A stretch of DNA of 64,000 nt, from assembly GCA_051655155.1 (NCBI GenBank), contig JBOFZL010000026.1, positions 62,001 to 126,000 on the forward strand. The letters are read 5' to 3'. Each line of letters opens with the position of its first letter. Within the stretch, counting starts at the first letter, position 1. This DNA is from JBOFZL01 sp051655155. Its GTDB lineage: Bacteria > Bacillota > Clostridia > Peptostreptococcales > Filifactoraceae. Made by a program: the position numbers and the translations under genes. The notes beneath the pieces are model-generated. The model was not told the DNA's origin and searched no databases. It saw only the letters and a program-made list of their open reading frames with translations. This document shows, piece after piece, positions 53,895-63,573 of the stretch.

Positions 53895-54572
53895 ATGCCT
53901 AAAGTTAAAGAGGATTATTTTGAAAATAAAAAGAATATTATTCTAGATGCTACAGAAACCATCTGTTCCAAAAAACCTCTATATAATCTGAAAATGAAGG
54001 ACGTGATAACCGAAACAAAACTAAGTCCTGGAGCGATTTATGCTACTTTTAAGGACATAGACGATGTAATTACTGGAATGTTTCAGCGGTTTGGTACTGC
54101 TGATATTTTTAATCAAACAATAGAAAATATTGGGAAGGAGGATGTTCCTCCCCATATGAAACTCAAAAAATTACTGGAAGAGGCGGTTACATTTATACAA
54201 TCTATTCCCCAATTAGAAGTTAAACTAATGTACGAAATTAATACTCTAGCGGGGGCAGACAAGGAAAGGGGTGAAAAACTTGCCCGTAAGTTAGAAGGTG
54301 TAAGCACCGCCATATACATTCCTACCTTGCTTAATTTAATAGAGACGAATATTGAACTGGGTATCTTCAAGCCGTCAGTTCCAAAAGAATCTATATATTC
54401 TTTTATTATGGCTTTTTATGATGGACTATTAAGGGACATAACTTTTGTAAAATGCTACAATTTTGGGACTGACAAACCTATGGTCACATTTGAAGAAAAA
54501 GAATTGCCAATAATTTTGTCAAAAAGTGTTCTGTCATTATTAAATGTTTCTACAGCTATCGATGATAACTAA
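53895..54572 (+). CDS. TetR/AcrR-family transcriptional regulator
   Basis: 225 residues from ATG 53895 (AGGAGG at 53883-53888). The N-terminal helix-turn-helix region is KKNIILDATETICSKKPLYN then MKDVITETKLSPGAIYATFKD. The C-terminal ligand domain is divergent. It is flanked upstream by two operator-like inverted repeats and precedes the serine hydrolase by 39 bp, so it likely represses itself and that gene. Confidence 0.9.
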   Translation: MPKVKEDYFENKKNIILDATETICSKKPLYNLKMKDVITETKLSPGAIYATFKDIDDVITGMFQRFGTADIFNQTIENIGKEDVPPHMKLKKLLEEAVTFIQSIPQLEVKLMYEINTLAGADKERGEKLARKLEGVSTAIYIPTLLNLIETNIELGIFKPSVPKESIYSFIMAFYDGLLRDITFVKCYNFGTDKPMVTFEEKELPIILSKSVLSLLNVSTAIDDN

Positions 54573-54611
54573 AAATAAATAAAAAAATATTAAAAAAGGA
54601 AGTTCTATCAG

Positions 54612-56663
54612 ATGAAAAAATTAATTGCCTATGGTATTTCAGTTTCAGTTTTAACCGGCACTATAATCCCGACAACAAATTTAGGTGTTACAGAAATTTA
54701 TGCCCAAACAAATTCAAATGTGGCTACTACTGCCAGCTTGTTAACAGAAAAATACGGAGTAAGTAGCGTACAATATGCACTAATGGATAAAGGGAAAATA
54801 ACTGTCTCTAATACCATAGAGTCTAAATTAATCAAACCACAAGGTCTGAATAATCAGAGTATTTATGGAATCGGTTCAGTAAGTAAAATGTACACAGCCG
54901 CTGCTGTTATGTCTCTTGTGGATAAAAAACTTTTGGACATAGACAAACCTCTTACACAATATATACCTGAATTTAAGATGGCAGATGAAAGATATAAAAA
55001 AATCACTCCAAGGATGCTTTTAAATCATTCCTCAGGGATATATGGAACATATTTTAAAGAGTCTATGGTTTTTGAAGAAAAAAGCAGGACAAATCATGAT
55101 CAAATATTAAATGTACTTGAAAATCAAAGTCTAAAGTATAACCCAGGTGAAATGTCTGAATATTGTAATGATGGATTTACTTTGTTAGAGATTTTGGTAG
55201 AACGTGTAAGTAAAAATGGTTTTAGCCAGTATTTAAGAGAAAATTTCAGTGAGCCTCTAGGGCTGATTTCAACCAAAACTGCTGTTGACAATTTTGATAA
55301 AAGTAAATTAGCAAAATTTTATCTTCCCCCCTTCATCAAGGGGTTACCGGTAGAATCAACTAATATTATAGGCACAGGCGGTATCTATTCAACTGCAGAA
55401 GAACTATGTAAGTTTGGCAATGTTTTAATTGGAAACAATGAAAAATTACTGAGTAAATCTTCTGTAATAGCAATGGAAAAGGAAGAATATAAAAAAGGCA
55501 TTCATGTTCAAGACGGAAACGAAAATATTTTTGGACATGGTCTTGGTTGGGACAATGTAAATGCAGAGCCTTTTCAGCAATATGGAATAAAAGCGGTTTT
55601 CAAAGGTGGAGATACAATTCAATACCATTCAGTTTTAATCGCTATACCAGAGTACCACCTTGTAGCTGGGGTTTCATCTTCCGGAGGTTCTTCGTTGTTT
55701 AATTATTCTGTAGCGGTAGAACTATTGGAAAATGCTCTATTAGAAAAAGGCATCATCAATGAAATAAAGCCAATCAAAAGCTCTAAAGCGCCTGTTGCGA
55801 CTCCGATATCACCTGATATGAATGTATTTGCAGGCACTTATGCGGCGGCAGGGGGCATAGAGTTCAAGTTGGAATTTAAAGACAACAAAATTGATGTTCC
55901 TGCCATTGCAGGTATTGTTCCCGCTCAAGCCTACATTCATATAGGCGATGGTAAGTTTAGTAATAAAGACGGCAGTGTAATATTGAGCTTTATAAATATA
56001 GGAAATGACATTTTCATACAGACTGATATGTATATGAACTTTTCTGGATTAAAGCAATTAGGGTGGAAAAGTTTTGCCTTTCAAAAATTAAGGAATAATT
56101 CTGTATCAAAAAACGTTTTGAATGTTTGGAGTAATAGAGCCAATCAAGCTTATTATTTAGTGGACGATGGGTCAACTTCTGAACAATACTACTTCACAGG
56201 TTCCATTGCACCTATGATGCTCAATGTAAATACAGAATCAGGCTATGCTTATGGGGGAGCAAAAATTATTGATGAAAACACAGCCATTAATGTACTCAAA
56301 TTTCGAGATGTTGTAGATTTGAAATTTTACACCAAAGATAATATTGAATATTTACAAGCAAGAGGATTTACTTTTGTTGCTGCCAACAATATTAAAGACC
56401 TTATGGACAGAGAATCTTCCTTAATAACTATCCAAAAAGATAATTTTACCAAATGGTATAAAGTGGGAAGTTCAGAGGGAAAAGAGATTACCGTTGATAT
56501 TCCCCAAAATGCGACTTACTTTGTTTATGATGAAAAAGGAGCTTGCGTTTACCACTCTCTTGTTAGCGGAACAAATAAGACAATTCTACCTAAAAACGGA
56601 AAGATAGGATTTGCAGGCAAAGCAGATGATGTTTTTAAAATTAGTCTAAAAAAAACTATGTAA
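54612..56663 (+). CDS. Secreted serine hydrolase, class C beta-lactamase family
   Basis: 683 residues with a signal peptide (cleavage likely after IYA, residue 31). The beta-lactamase-related domain (about 40-370) has SxxK at S89 (SVSK in GIGSVSKMYTAAAV), the YxN motif YCN in MSEYCNDGF, and a third box around FKGGDTI. About 300 more residues form a C-terminal region without recognised motifs. Related proteins include D-aminopeptidases, esterases and penicillin-binding proteins; beta-lactam resistance is not implied. It lies downstream of a TetR gene, probably in its transcript. Confidence 0.87.
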   Translation: MKKLIAYGISVSVLTGTIIPTTNLGVTEIYAQTNSNVATTASLLTEKYGVSSVQYALMDKGKITVSNTIESKLIKPQGLNNQSIYGIGSVSKMYTAAAVMSLVDKKLLDIDKPLTQYIPEFKMADERYKKITPRMLLNHSSGIYGTYFKESMVFEEKSRTNHDQILNVLENQSLKYNPGEMSEYCNDGFTLLEILVERVSKNGFSQYLRENFSEPLGLISTKTAVDNFDKSKLAKFYLPPFIKGLPVESTNIIGTGGIYSTAEELCKFGNVLIGNNEKLLSKSSVIAMEKEEYKKGIHVQDGNENIFGHGLGWDNVNAEPFQQYGIKAVFKGGDTIQYHSVLIAIPEYHLVAGVSSSGGSSLFNYSVAVELLENALLEKGIINEIKPIKSSKAPVATPISPDMNVFAGTYAAAGGIEFKLEFKDNKIDVPAIAGIVPAQAYIHIGDGKFSNKDGSVILSFINIGNDIFIQTDMYMNFSGLKQLGWKSFAFQKLRNNSVSKNVLNVWSNRANQAYYLVDDGSTSEQYYFTGSIAPMMLNVNTESGYAYGGAKIIDENTAINVLKFRDVVDLKFYTKDNIEYLQARGFTFVAANNIKDLMDRESSLITIQKDNFTKWYKVGSSEGKEITVDIPQNATYFVYDEKGACVYHSLVSGTNKTILPKNGKIGFAGKADDVFKISLKKTM

Positions 56664-56694
56664 TAATGGGACTTTTGTAAAACAGTCACTTAAG

Positions 56695-56738
56695 AAAAAG
56701 GAGGGGAATCGCAGTTTGTGAATTTCCTCCTTTTTCGA
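56695..56738 (+). terminator. Terminator after the serine hydrolase gene
   Basis: AAAAAGGAGG (56695-56704) / CCTCCTTTTT (56726-56735), with a 21-nt loop. Confidence 0.75.
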
Positions 56739-56932
56739 CATAATTAAATTACTACAAAATTTTTGATACTTTTTTTCATAAATATCATCCTTAAAAAACA
56801 ATTTAATATCTTAACTTAAAAATGTTTTGGCTATATTGCTTTTTATGATATTATAATTACATAATATATATCAAGGAGTTTTTTTAGTAATCTTTTAAAA
56901 ACTAAACTATTAAAATTGTGGAGGGTAATTTA

Positions 56933-57478
56933 ATGGAAAGTAAAAATTCAATAAATTTTGTAAAAAGAAGTCTTATTTTTTTAAGTTTGATGACAGGTGG
57001 AATTCAGCTTATTTTATTCTCTTTTCAATCGTTGATTAACTTACCTAGCTTTCATGACATTAATGAGCTGTTTTTTAAGTTAGAATTTATACCCCAAAAT
57101 ATATTATCGTTTTGGTCTATTTATTTAATCTGTTACATATTTGTAGTAGTTATAGAAAAAACTCCTATCAGAAAAAAATTATTCTTAAATATTCCTGGGA
57201 TTACAACTGCTTTAAAAAATCAAAAAGAGGAAAGTTTTTTATTGCTAAGACCTTTATTGGTTATATGTATAGAAAGTTTTACTAGATTCACAACCTCGTT
57301 GATTGTTTATTTATTAAAAAAAGATTTTGTTTCATTAAAACGTATATTTTCTTTTTCTGACGGATTTATTAGCTGGTATATAAAATTGTGGATTATACTT
57401 TTGATAATAATTTATTTTATTACACGATACACTATATTGACTAGAGATGATAAAGCAGAAACTTTCGGAAATAATTAA
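56933..57478 (+). CDS. Membrane protein of unknown family
   Basis: 181 residues from ATG 56933 (GAGGG at 56922-56926). Four hydrophobic segments (about residues 15-32, 56-75, 106-125, 150-172). It is very AT-rich and uses codons as in its neighbours. No recognised family; a DUF2975-like layout comes to mind but I cannot support it. Isolated between the serine hydrolase and non-coding DNA. Confidence 0.6.
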   Translation: MESKNSINFVKRSLIFLSLMTGGIQLILFSFQSLINLPSFHDINELFFKLEFIPQNILSFWSIYLICYIFVVVIEKTPIRKKLFLNIPGITTALKNQKEESFLLLRPLLVICIESFTRFTTSLIVYLLKKDFVSLKRIFSFSDGFISWYIKLWIILLIIIYFITRYTILTRDDKAETFGNN

Positions 57479-58814
57479 AATGAAATATTTTAAAGGTCAG
57501 TTTATATAAAAGATGCATAATAATATCTTGGTAGCTCACAAAAAAATGGCAATTCTATTAGAGCATATGTAGATTAATAAAATTATAAAGTGAAGTTAGG
57601 GGACAAAAGTGTTGAAATTAAGAATGATTACAGGATTCTAAAATAAGAAAAAGTATATGATGTAATTAATAAGATTACTAGACAATATTATCAAATTAAG
57701 CATAATTTTAGATGGGCAACAGCGATAATCGAAATATATGAATAAAAGAGGAAAAATATATTGTACAGCGGGGATTGTTTGATTACTATTCTAATAACAT
57801 ATCATCGGTTTAATGTCTATAAACAAAGAAGTGATTTCTTATTTACAAAAAGCCTATATAATTAACTTTGCTTATGGTTTAGATTCGAAAAGTGAGATAG
57901 TACAGTTAGATGGTATGCAAAAAATGAAAGTAACAAGATTAATAAAGATAATATAAAAAATATTCTGAGCGATTAGGTTAAAATTAAACTTAGCCGCTTT
58001 TTAGTACCATAAAATCGCAAGTGTCAAGCACATCATTAGTGCAGAAACATTTTATTGAAAAGTTATTGTCTACGAAGCCACAGTAGTAAGAAAAATGATA
58101 AAATCTATATCAATGAATATGACAGGTCAAAGCAATTTAGAATTAATTATGAATAATATATTCACGAATATAATACTTATAAACAATATTACTCAATTGG
58201 CAATTTATGTCTGAAGGAAGTATATATTGGAAATTATTGAAAACATACGAAATTAAACAGGGAAGTATCATAACTAAGAAAAATTATTTCATATCTTGAC
58301 ATTGTGGGGGATTATAGTCCATTATATAATATATAATTTGAATATGCTTCCTAAATTTATAGAATTATTTAGGGACAATCATAATATGTTATATTTAATA
58401 AATTGTTTGGTAATAAAAAAATAGGTAATCAAATAGAAAAAGAATCAATATATAAGACCTGTATAAAAATATATCTATTTATATTTAAAGACACTGATAA
58501 TTAAAGAATTTTCTTGTGATTGATTTGTTTATTTGGATTTGTAGAGTAAAAATATAGATACAATTTATTAGATAAAGTAAATATTTTTTGAATGTATAAA
58601 TAAATGAACAGTGCTTGAATATACTTTAAAAGATATTTTTAAATTTGGGAACAATATATTTTGATAGAATGTTGGGATGGTTACCTAGATTAATTTAGCG
58701 TTATAAAATAAAATTTTAAAAGTAGCAAAAATATTCATACATTTACGAAAGTTACTATAGTATGAAGAATATGATTTTAAAGAGATTAAATAAAATGCAA
58801 AGAGGAGATAGAAT
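57479..58814. other. 1.3-kb AT-rich region with decayed coding traces
   Basis: No open frame above about 50 codons with a ribosome binding site. A few short stretches read like protein across stops (for example KVKLGDKSVEIKNDYRILK near 57590-57650 and KVYDVINKITRQYY near 57650-57700), but none is recognisable. A terminator-like hairpin is at 57968-58002. I see no tRNA, IS end or repeat array. Confidence 0.55.
57968..58002 (+). terminator. Terminator-like hairpin in non-coding DNA
   Basis: AGCGATTAGGTT (57968-57979) pairs with AACTTAGCCGCT (57987-57998) through several wobble pairs, followed by TTTT. It resembles the orphan terminator at 53555. Confidence 0.5.
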
Positions 58815-61196
58815 ATGAGCATGGTGTTTAAATATTTTCATGATAATGATAAAGAGGTAATAGATTTAGATAATTATATTCCAGAAATTAATAAAATATA
58901 CATAAATACTGGACATGCTCATACAAAGGGTATTGTAGATAAAAAAAATTTAAAAAACACTATGAGTTTAGATAAGTGTAAATCTACTGCAGAGTTAATA
59001 ATTAGTGATCCAATGCACATACTTAGCAATATAGATGAAAATATTAGAGAAGTAAATATTGTTTTACCTAAGTACCCTTGTATTGATGCTATAATTTCTC
59101 TATACATTGTTCAGCACTTAATTGAAAGTAAAGAAATAACTTCAGTTTGTAAGGAGTTAGCTAACTATTCAACAAAAGTTGAGTTAAAGCAAATAGAAAT
59201 GTGTGAAGAAAATATTACAACATTATATCCTATATACGAGTCATTAATACATCTAGTAAGTAATAATATGGGAAAGGAACATTTTGAATCAGAAAAGTTG
59301 TTTTACTTAAAGATTGAGAAAGGGCTCAAATTAATTAAAAATATAGTATTTAATTTACATAGGTTTAGCAATATTAAGTTATTGAGTGTGGAAGATCCTA
59401 TGTTACTTCAATTTAACGATGAGTATGAAGAAGAAATAAACTTTCTTAAAAATGATTTGAAGAAATTTGAAGCTGAATTTAAAGAATTTGGGGAAGTAGA
59501 AAAAATTAGTTTGCCAAGCATTTCATCTAATGAAGCAAAAATAGTAAATGCCCTATTTATGAAGGGAGAAACTAAAAGTATCTTTTTTAGACACTGGGCT
59601 TATTCGGATACAAAATTAAAAGAAGGGAATAGTTTTATATTTACTTTTAATAAAGGGGAGGAAAACTTTTGTAAACCTCATTTAAGTGAATGTACTATAC
59701 AAGTTGCGAAAAAGAATAATATACATTTAAAAGATTTGGAAATTTTTCTAAATAGGGAGGAGAAAAGCAAAAGGGAAAAACTAAAAAAAGATAGCAGAGA
59801 AGATAGTTTGGGAGATGCAATTAATCAAGCTAATACTGAAATGGTAAAATATAACTATAGTAAGCACTTAGCTAGGTCACATAAATGGACAATACGCTTG
59901 CCAGAGTATAATATTGTTAGGTGTCCTTCTGAAGGAACTTTATTGAGTTATGAAGAATTAAAAATAATTATAAAAACTTATATGGATATATGGATATCAA
60001 ATAGTAAACTTAGATATATTATACCAGTATATTTTAAATATAAAAATTATGAGTATGTTAAAAAGTTTCTTAGCTCAAAATATAAAAATAATAGTAAAAA
60101 CTTTGATACGAAGATTAAAAAGTATTTTCATGAATATATTAATAGATTGTTATTTCAAGAAAATAAAGGAGATAGCTTTACTTTAAGTATTGATGAAGAA
60201 AATCATTTAGAACTTAAGCCTGATGGAATTGAATTAAAAAAAGGTGGAGCTTGTGATGTTAATCAATATAAAATGGAGAATGTATATTTGCATATTTTAA
60301 AATATGGAGTAGGATTTCTCATTTTTGATATCAATATTGAAAAAACAAATATCTATTATTCTAAAGATTATATTCATAACATTAATTTAAAAATTGTTAA
60401 TAACAGTAGAATTATATTTGATCATATAATGGACAGTTTTATGAGTAAAGACTGTAATGGTAGCAAAAGTAGGGGAAAAGAGATTTTATTTTTAGGTCAA
60501 GAATCTTTTTTTACTTATCAGCTACATAATTTAGTTAATAAACCATCCTCCTTAAAACAAAAGGAAGAATTCATTTATCGTATCTGCAATACTTTAGGGG
60601 ATGATTTTAAGGGTGACCCAAATCATAATCAAAACGATGTTAATTATTTTGATATCGAGAATAACAATTTTTGTGGGTTTGGGGTTAATGGTGGAATAAG
60701 TACTTGCATGGAGAATCTTAAAACTTATAGTTCGTGGGAAAAAGAATTCTTTATATTTTTAATGGCACTTCAGCAAAGGTGTATTTTACTAGAGATTTCT
60801 AAAGGGTTAGCAATTTATGGTGATGAAAAAAGGAGTTTAACTGAGATTCTAAATTTTAGAAGAATGTTTATAAGTTTTGTTACAAAAGGTCGTTTTAACC
60901 AGATAACAAGTAATAAATTGGGTAGTATTTTGTACAAAAAATGGTGTGATGTATTAAGTGTTGACTTCCTATATGATGAAATTAAAGAACAATTAGATTC
61001 ATTATATAATTTTAATCAATCTAATTTTTCAGACAATTTTGAAAAGGTATCTGCATTTATATTTCCTGCAATAACACTTTGTACTATTTTGGGAGTTATT
61101 GTAGAGACTACTCCCAAATTCCTATTAGATTTTAAAGAAAGTTTATTAATAATTCTTTTAGGGATTCTTTTAGGAGCTTTAAAATATAGAAAATGA
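58815..61196 (+). CDS. 793-residue membrane protein: possible DHH-like N-domain and CorA-like C-domain
   Basis: I do not recognise this protein as a named family. GAGGAG precedes the ATG. The N-terminus has INTGHAHTKGIVDKK (residues 30-44), CKSTAELI (55-62) and YPCIDAIIS (87-95). In outline these recall DHH phosphoesterases (a G-x-x-D...DHH motif, an STA motif and a P-D-x-DA motif), but with DKK for DHH. The middle (about 150-650) is charged and helical, with a basic stretch near 310-330. The C-terminus has a long helical region (RRMFISFVTKGRFNQITSNK, KKWCDVL) ending in two membrane helices (about 745-765 and 773-790), a layout like CorA-type channels but without the GMN motif. A membrane effector is possible; this is inference. 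Confidence 0.6.
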   Translation: MSMVFKYFHDNDKEVIDLDNYIPEINKIYINTGHAHTKGIVDKKNLKNTMSLDKCKSTAELIISDPMHILSNIDENIREVNIVLPKYPCIDAIISLYIVQHLIESKEITSVCKELANYSTKVELKQIEMCEENITTLYPIYESLIHLVSNNMGKEHFESEKLFYLKIEKGLKLIKNIVFNLHRFSNIKLLSVEDPMLLQFNDEYEEEINFLKNDLKKFEAEFKEFGEVEKISLPSISSNEAKIVNALFMKGETKSIFFRHWAYSDTKLKEGNSFIFTFNKGEENFCKPHLSECTIQVAKKNNIHLKDLEIFLNREEKSKREKLKKDSREDSLGDAINQANTEMVKYNYSKHLARSHKWTIRLPEYNIVRCPSEGTLLSYEELKIIIKTYMDIWISNSKLRYIIPVYFKYKNYEYVKKFLSSKYKNNSKNFDTKIKKYFHEYINRLLFQENKGDSFTLSIDEENHLELKPDGIELKKGGACDVNQYKMENVYLHILKYGVGFLIFDINIEKTNIYYSKDYIHNINLKIVNNSRIIFDHIMDSFMSKDCNGSKSRGKEILFLGQESFFTYQLHNLVNKPSSLKQKEEFIYRICNTLGDDFKGDPNHNQNDVNYFDIENNNFCGFGVNGGISTCMENLKTYSSWEKEFFIFLMALQQRCILLEISKGLAIYGDEKRSLTEILNFRRMFISFVTKGRFNQITSNKLGSILYKKWCDVLSVDFLYDEIKEQLDSLYNFNQSNFSDNFEKVSAFIFPAITLCTILGVIVETTPKFLLDFKESLLIILLGILLGALKYRK

Positions 61197-61274
61197 TATA
61201 CTTAATATTTGAAATTAAAAGAATTACATTCATATCGATTAAAGATAATAATTATAAAAATAGGAGTGATTACA

Positions 61275-62354
61275 ATTAAAATAGCAATGGTAAGTCCTTT
61301 AAATTTTGCTACAAACAAAAGATCTACAGGATCGGTAGAATTTTTAACAAGCGCACTTGTGAGAGCTCTTGTGAACTATGAGGATATTGAAGTTACACTA
61401 TTTGCAAGTGGAGATAGCGATAAAGTAACAGAACTTGTACCTGTAATAGATAAGGGTTTTGGTAGGTATTGTCATGAAGATATTAATAAAGCAACTCTAG
61501 AACAAATACAGTTTGTTAAATCAAGAGCATCTGAATTTGACATTATTCACTCTCATTTACCAATTGAGGATACTGCAAAGATTCTGGGTAGCCATAGGAC
61601 ACCAATCATAAAAACTTTGCATGGTGCAATAATTAAACAATGTAATGAAATAGAAACTAAAAAAAGAATTGAAGAAGCATCTAAGATATCATTTCTCACA
61701 CCAGTTTCGAACTCTCTGCGTATTAATAACAAAAGCCTAACTTATACTGAAACAGTGTATAATGGAATACCTATGGAGAATTTTAATTTTAATTCAGTAG
61801 CAAAAGGTGATGAAAAAGGTGAGTACTGGGCATTTATGGGAAGACTAAATCCAGTTAAAGGAGTACACTATGCTATTCAAACGGCACTTTTTCATGGTAA
61901 ACGTCTTAAAATTGCTGGTATGAAGTCAAATAAATCAGAAGAAAAGTACTTTGCAGAGTATATTGAACCATATCTAGGTGAGCAAATTGAGTATGTTGGA
62001 GTTGTAGGTTCTGAAAAATCAGAGTTTTTATGTAATGCTAGATTAGTACTTGCACCTTCATGTTGTGAGGAGGCCTTTGGGCTTGTAGTTATTGAAGCAC
62101 TAGCTTGTGGAACACCTGTGATTTGCAGTAAACGTGGAGCATTTCCTGAAATAATTCAATCTGGTCAAAATGGGTATCTTGTGCCAGGAAAGAACTTAAC
62201 AATTGATTTAAAAGAGTTAATCAAGTATGCGCCTATAGCGGAGAAATTAGACAGAAGTATTTGTAGAATGTCTGTAATTAATAGGTTCACTGTTCAAAAA
62301 ATGACTGAGGATTATGTGAAAGTATATAGGGAAATTTTGAAAAAAGGCAACTAG
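61275..62354 (+). CDS. GT4-family glycosyltransferase, apparent ATT start
   Basis: About 360 residues. The natural N-terminus is (M)KIAMVSPLNFATN, and the codon before KIAM is ATT at 61275 with AGGAG at 61262-61266, 8 bp away. The in-frame GTG 61266 abuts the ribosome binding site and ATG 61287 is 20 bp from it. A two-lobe GT-B fold: GRLNPVKGVHYAI begins the nucleotide-sugar half, and EEAFGLVVIEALACGTPV is the E-x7-E motif. Donor and acceptor are unknown. It follows the 793-residue gene by 78 bp. Confidence 0.85.
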   Translation: MKIAMVSPLNFATNKRSTGSVEFLTSALVRALVNYEDIEVTLFASGDSDKVTELVPVIDKGFGRYCHEDINKATLEQIQFVKSRASEFDIIHSHLPIEDTAKILGSHRTPIIKTLHGAIIKQCNEIETKKRIEEASKISFLTPVSNSLRINNKSLTYTETVYNGIPMENFNFNSVAKGDEKGEYWAFMGRLNPVKGVHYAIQTALFHGKRLKIAGMKSNKSEEKYFAEYIEPYLGEQIEYVGVVGSEKSEFLCNARLVLAPSCCEEAFGLVVIEALACGTPVICSKRGAFPEIIQSGQNGYLVPGKNLTIDLKELIKYAPIAEKLDRSICRMSVINRFTVQKMTEDYVKVYREILKKGN

Positions 62355-62355
62355 A

Positions 62356-62520
62356 TTTCTTAAAAAGGCTATAACAGATATAGTCGAAATAAAGTCAAAG
62401 AATAGAAAGGTTTATATATCAGCAATTTTTGATTACAATGATTTAGCTGTTTCTGGACTTGTAATATATACAAATATGAAAGTCGAATTGTGTGTAACTA
62501 CTCTTGATAATTCGTATTTA
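62356..62520 (+). pseudogene. Remnant of an IS3-family (IS150-like) transposase OrfB
   Basis: In one frame the sequence reads KKAITDIVEIKSKNRKVYIS, AIFDYNDLAVSGLVIYTN and MKVELCVTTLDN. This matches the integrase-core region of IS3-type OrfB, where the first catalytic Asp lies in D-x-T-E/D-I-V-E (here TDIVEI). Only about 55 codons remain; no inverted repeats or other DDE residues are seen. The frame runs on into the next gene. Confidence 0.78.
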
Positions 62521-62562
62521 AAACTATATATAAATTTATATTTTAGGAAAGGAGTGTGCATT

Positions 62563-63336
62563 GTGAAAATCCTTGTTCTGTACTATTCTGGTGTAGGAAA
62601 CACTAAGATGGTAGCAAAAAAAATATATAATACATTGCTTGAGTCATATGATGTTACGCTTCTATCTATTGAAAAAATTCAGACAAAGCTTGTTTTATCT
62701 GATTATGATGGGATAGTTATTGGGTTTCCAACTATTCATTCATCACCAGCAGAACCTATGCTTGACTTTATAAAGGAGATGAAAGAAATTGGAAAGTCTA
62801 TTCCAACGTATCTTTTTACGACTTGTGGACTTTATTCAGCTAATGCATTACGAATATTTGCAATGCAATGTATTAGTAAAGGATTAATACCTATTATTAG
62901 CAGAAGCTATCGTTGTGCTGCAACAGATGGTATACTGATTGCTCCGTCAATGAAAATATGGTTTCACCACGAAAAAGGTCTAAATAAAAAAATTGAAAAT
63001 GATATTTCTAATTTTTTAGCACTTTTAAGCAAACCAATAGAGGCGAATATTCCAAGATTTAAGTTATACAGTATTTTGAACTATCCAAATAAAATTCTGG
63101 GACAACACTTTTCGCCTAAAATCTACGTCCATAAACAAAAATGTGTTCTATGTGGCAAATGTATCGAAAACTGCCCATCACGCAGCATAAGCAAGAATAA
63201 TGAAGGATTCCCAATGATAGAAGTAGCACAGTGTATACATTGCTATCGATGTATTCATCATTGCCCTCAGATAGCATTATCTTTGTCGCAAAAGCGTACT
63301 CCATTAAAAACACTTTATTATACGCAAACAAAATGA
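62563..63336 (+). CDS. EFR1-type flavodoxin/ferredoxin protein
   Basis: 257 residues from GTG 62563 (GGAG at 62551-62554). The longer frame from 62476 includes transposase remains and is rejected. The N-terminal flavodoxin half has the FMN loop YYSGVGNTKMVAKKIY. The C-terminal half has two [4Fe-4S] ferredoxin motifs, CVLCGKCIENCP and CIHCYRCIHHCP. The arrangement is that of EFR1 (EMFAP-related) electron-transfer proteins in Clostridia. Partner enzyme unknown. Confidence 0.9.
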   Translation: MKILVLYYSGVGNTKMVAKKIYNTLLESYDVTLLSIEKIQTKLVLSDYDGIVIGFPTIHSSPAEPMLDFIKEMKEIGKSIPTYLFTTCGLYSANALRIFAMQCISKGLIPIISRSYRCAATDGILIAPSMKIWFHHEKGLNKKIENDISNFLALLSKPIEANIPRFKLYSILNYPNKILGQHFSPKIYVHKQKCVLCGKCIENCPSRSISKNNEGFPMIEVAQCIHCYRCIHHCPQIALSLSQKRTPLKTLYYTQTK

Positions 63337-63573
63337 GCGAAAAGAACGTTAGGGCTAAGATGTTTTAAAAGAAGTAAACTAGAGACGATAGTTACTAAAG
63401 TGTTTTCTATGTTTATAAAATAATTGAGAATTTTTGATATTGGTATGTATTAGAAATAAATTATGTTGATGGAAGTGTTGAAATTTATGGGACGAAGACC
63501 TTGGAAATAGCGATTTTGAAAATAAAAAATATGAAGTTTAAAACCTACAACGAAGACATTTACGGAGGAAGTT

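Noticed and set aside
62476..62562. N-terminal extension of the EFR1 protein
   Set aside because: It translates to transposase remains and lacks a ribosome binding site, while GTG 62563 has one.
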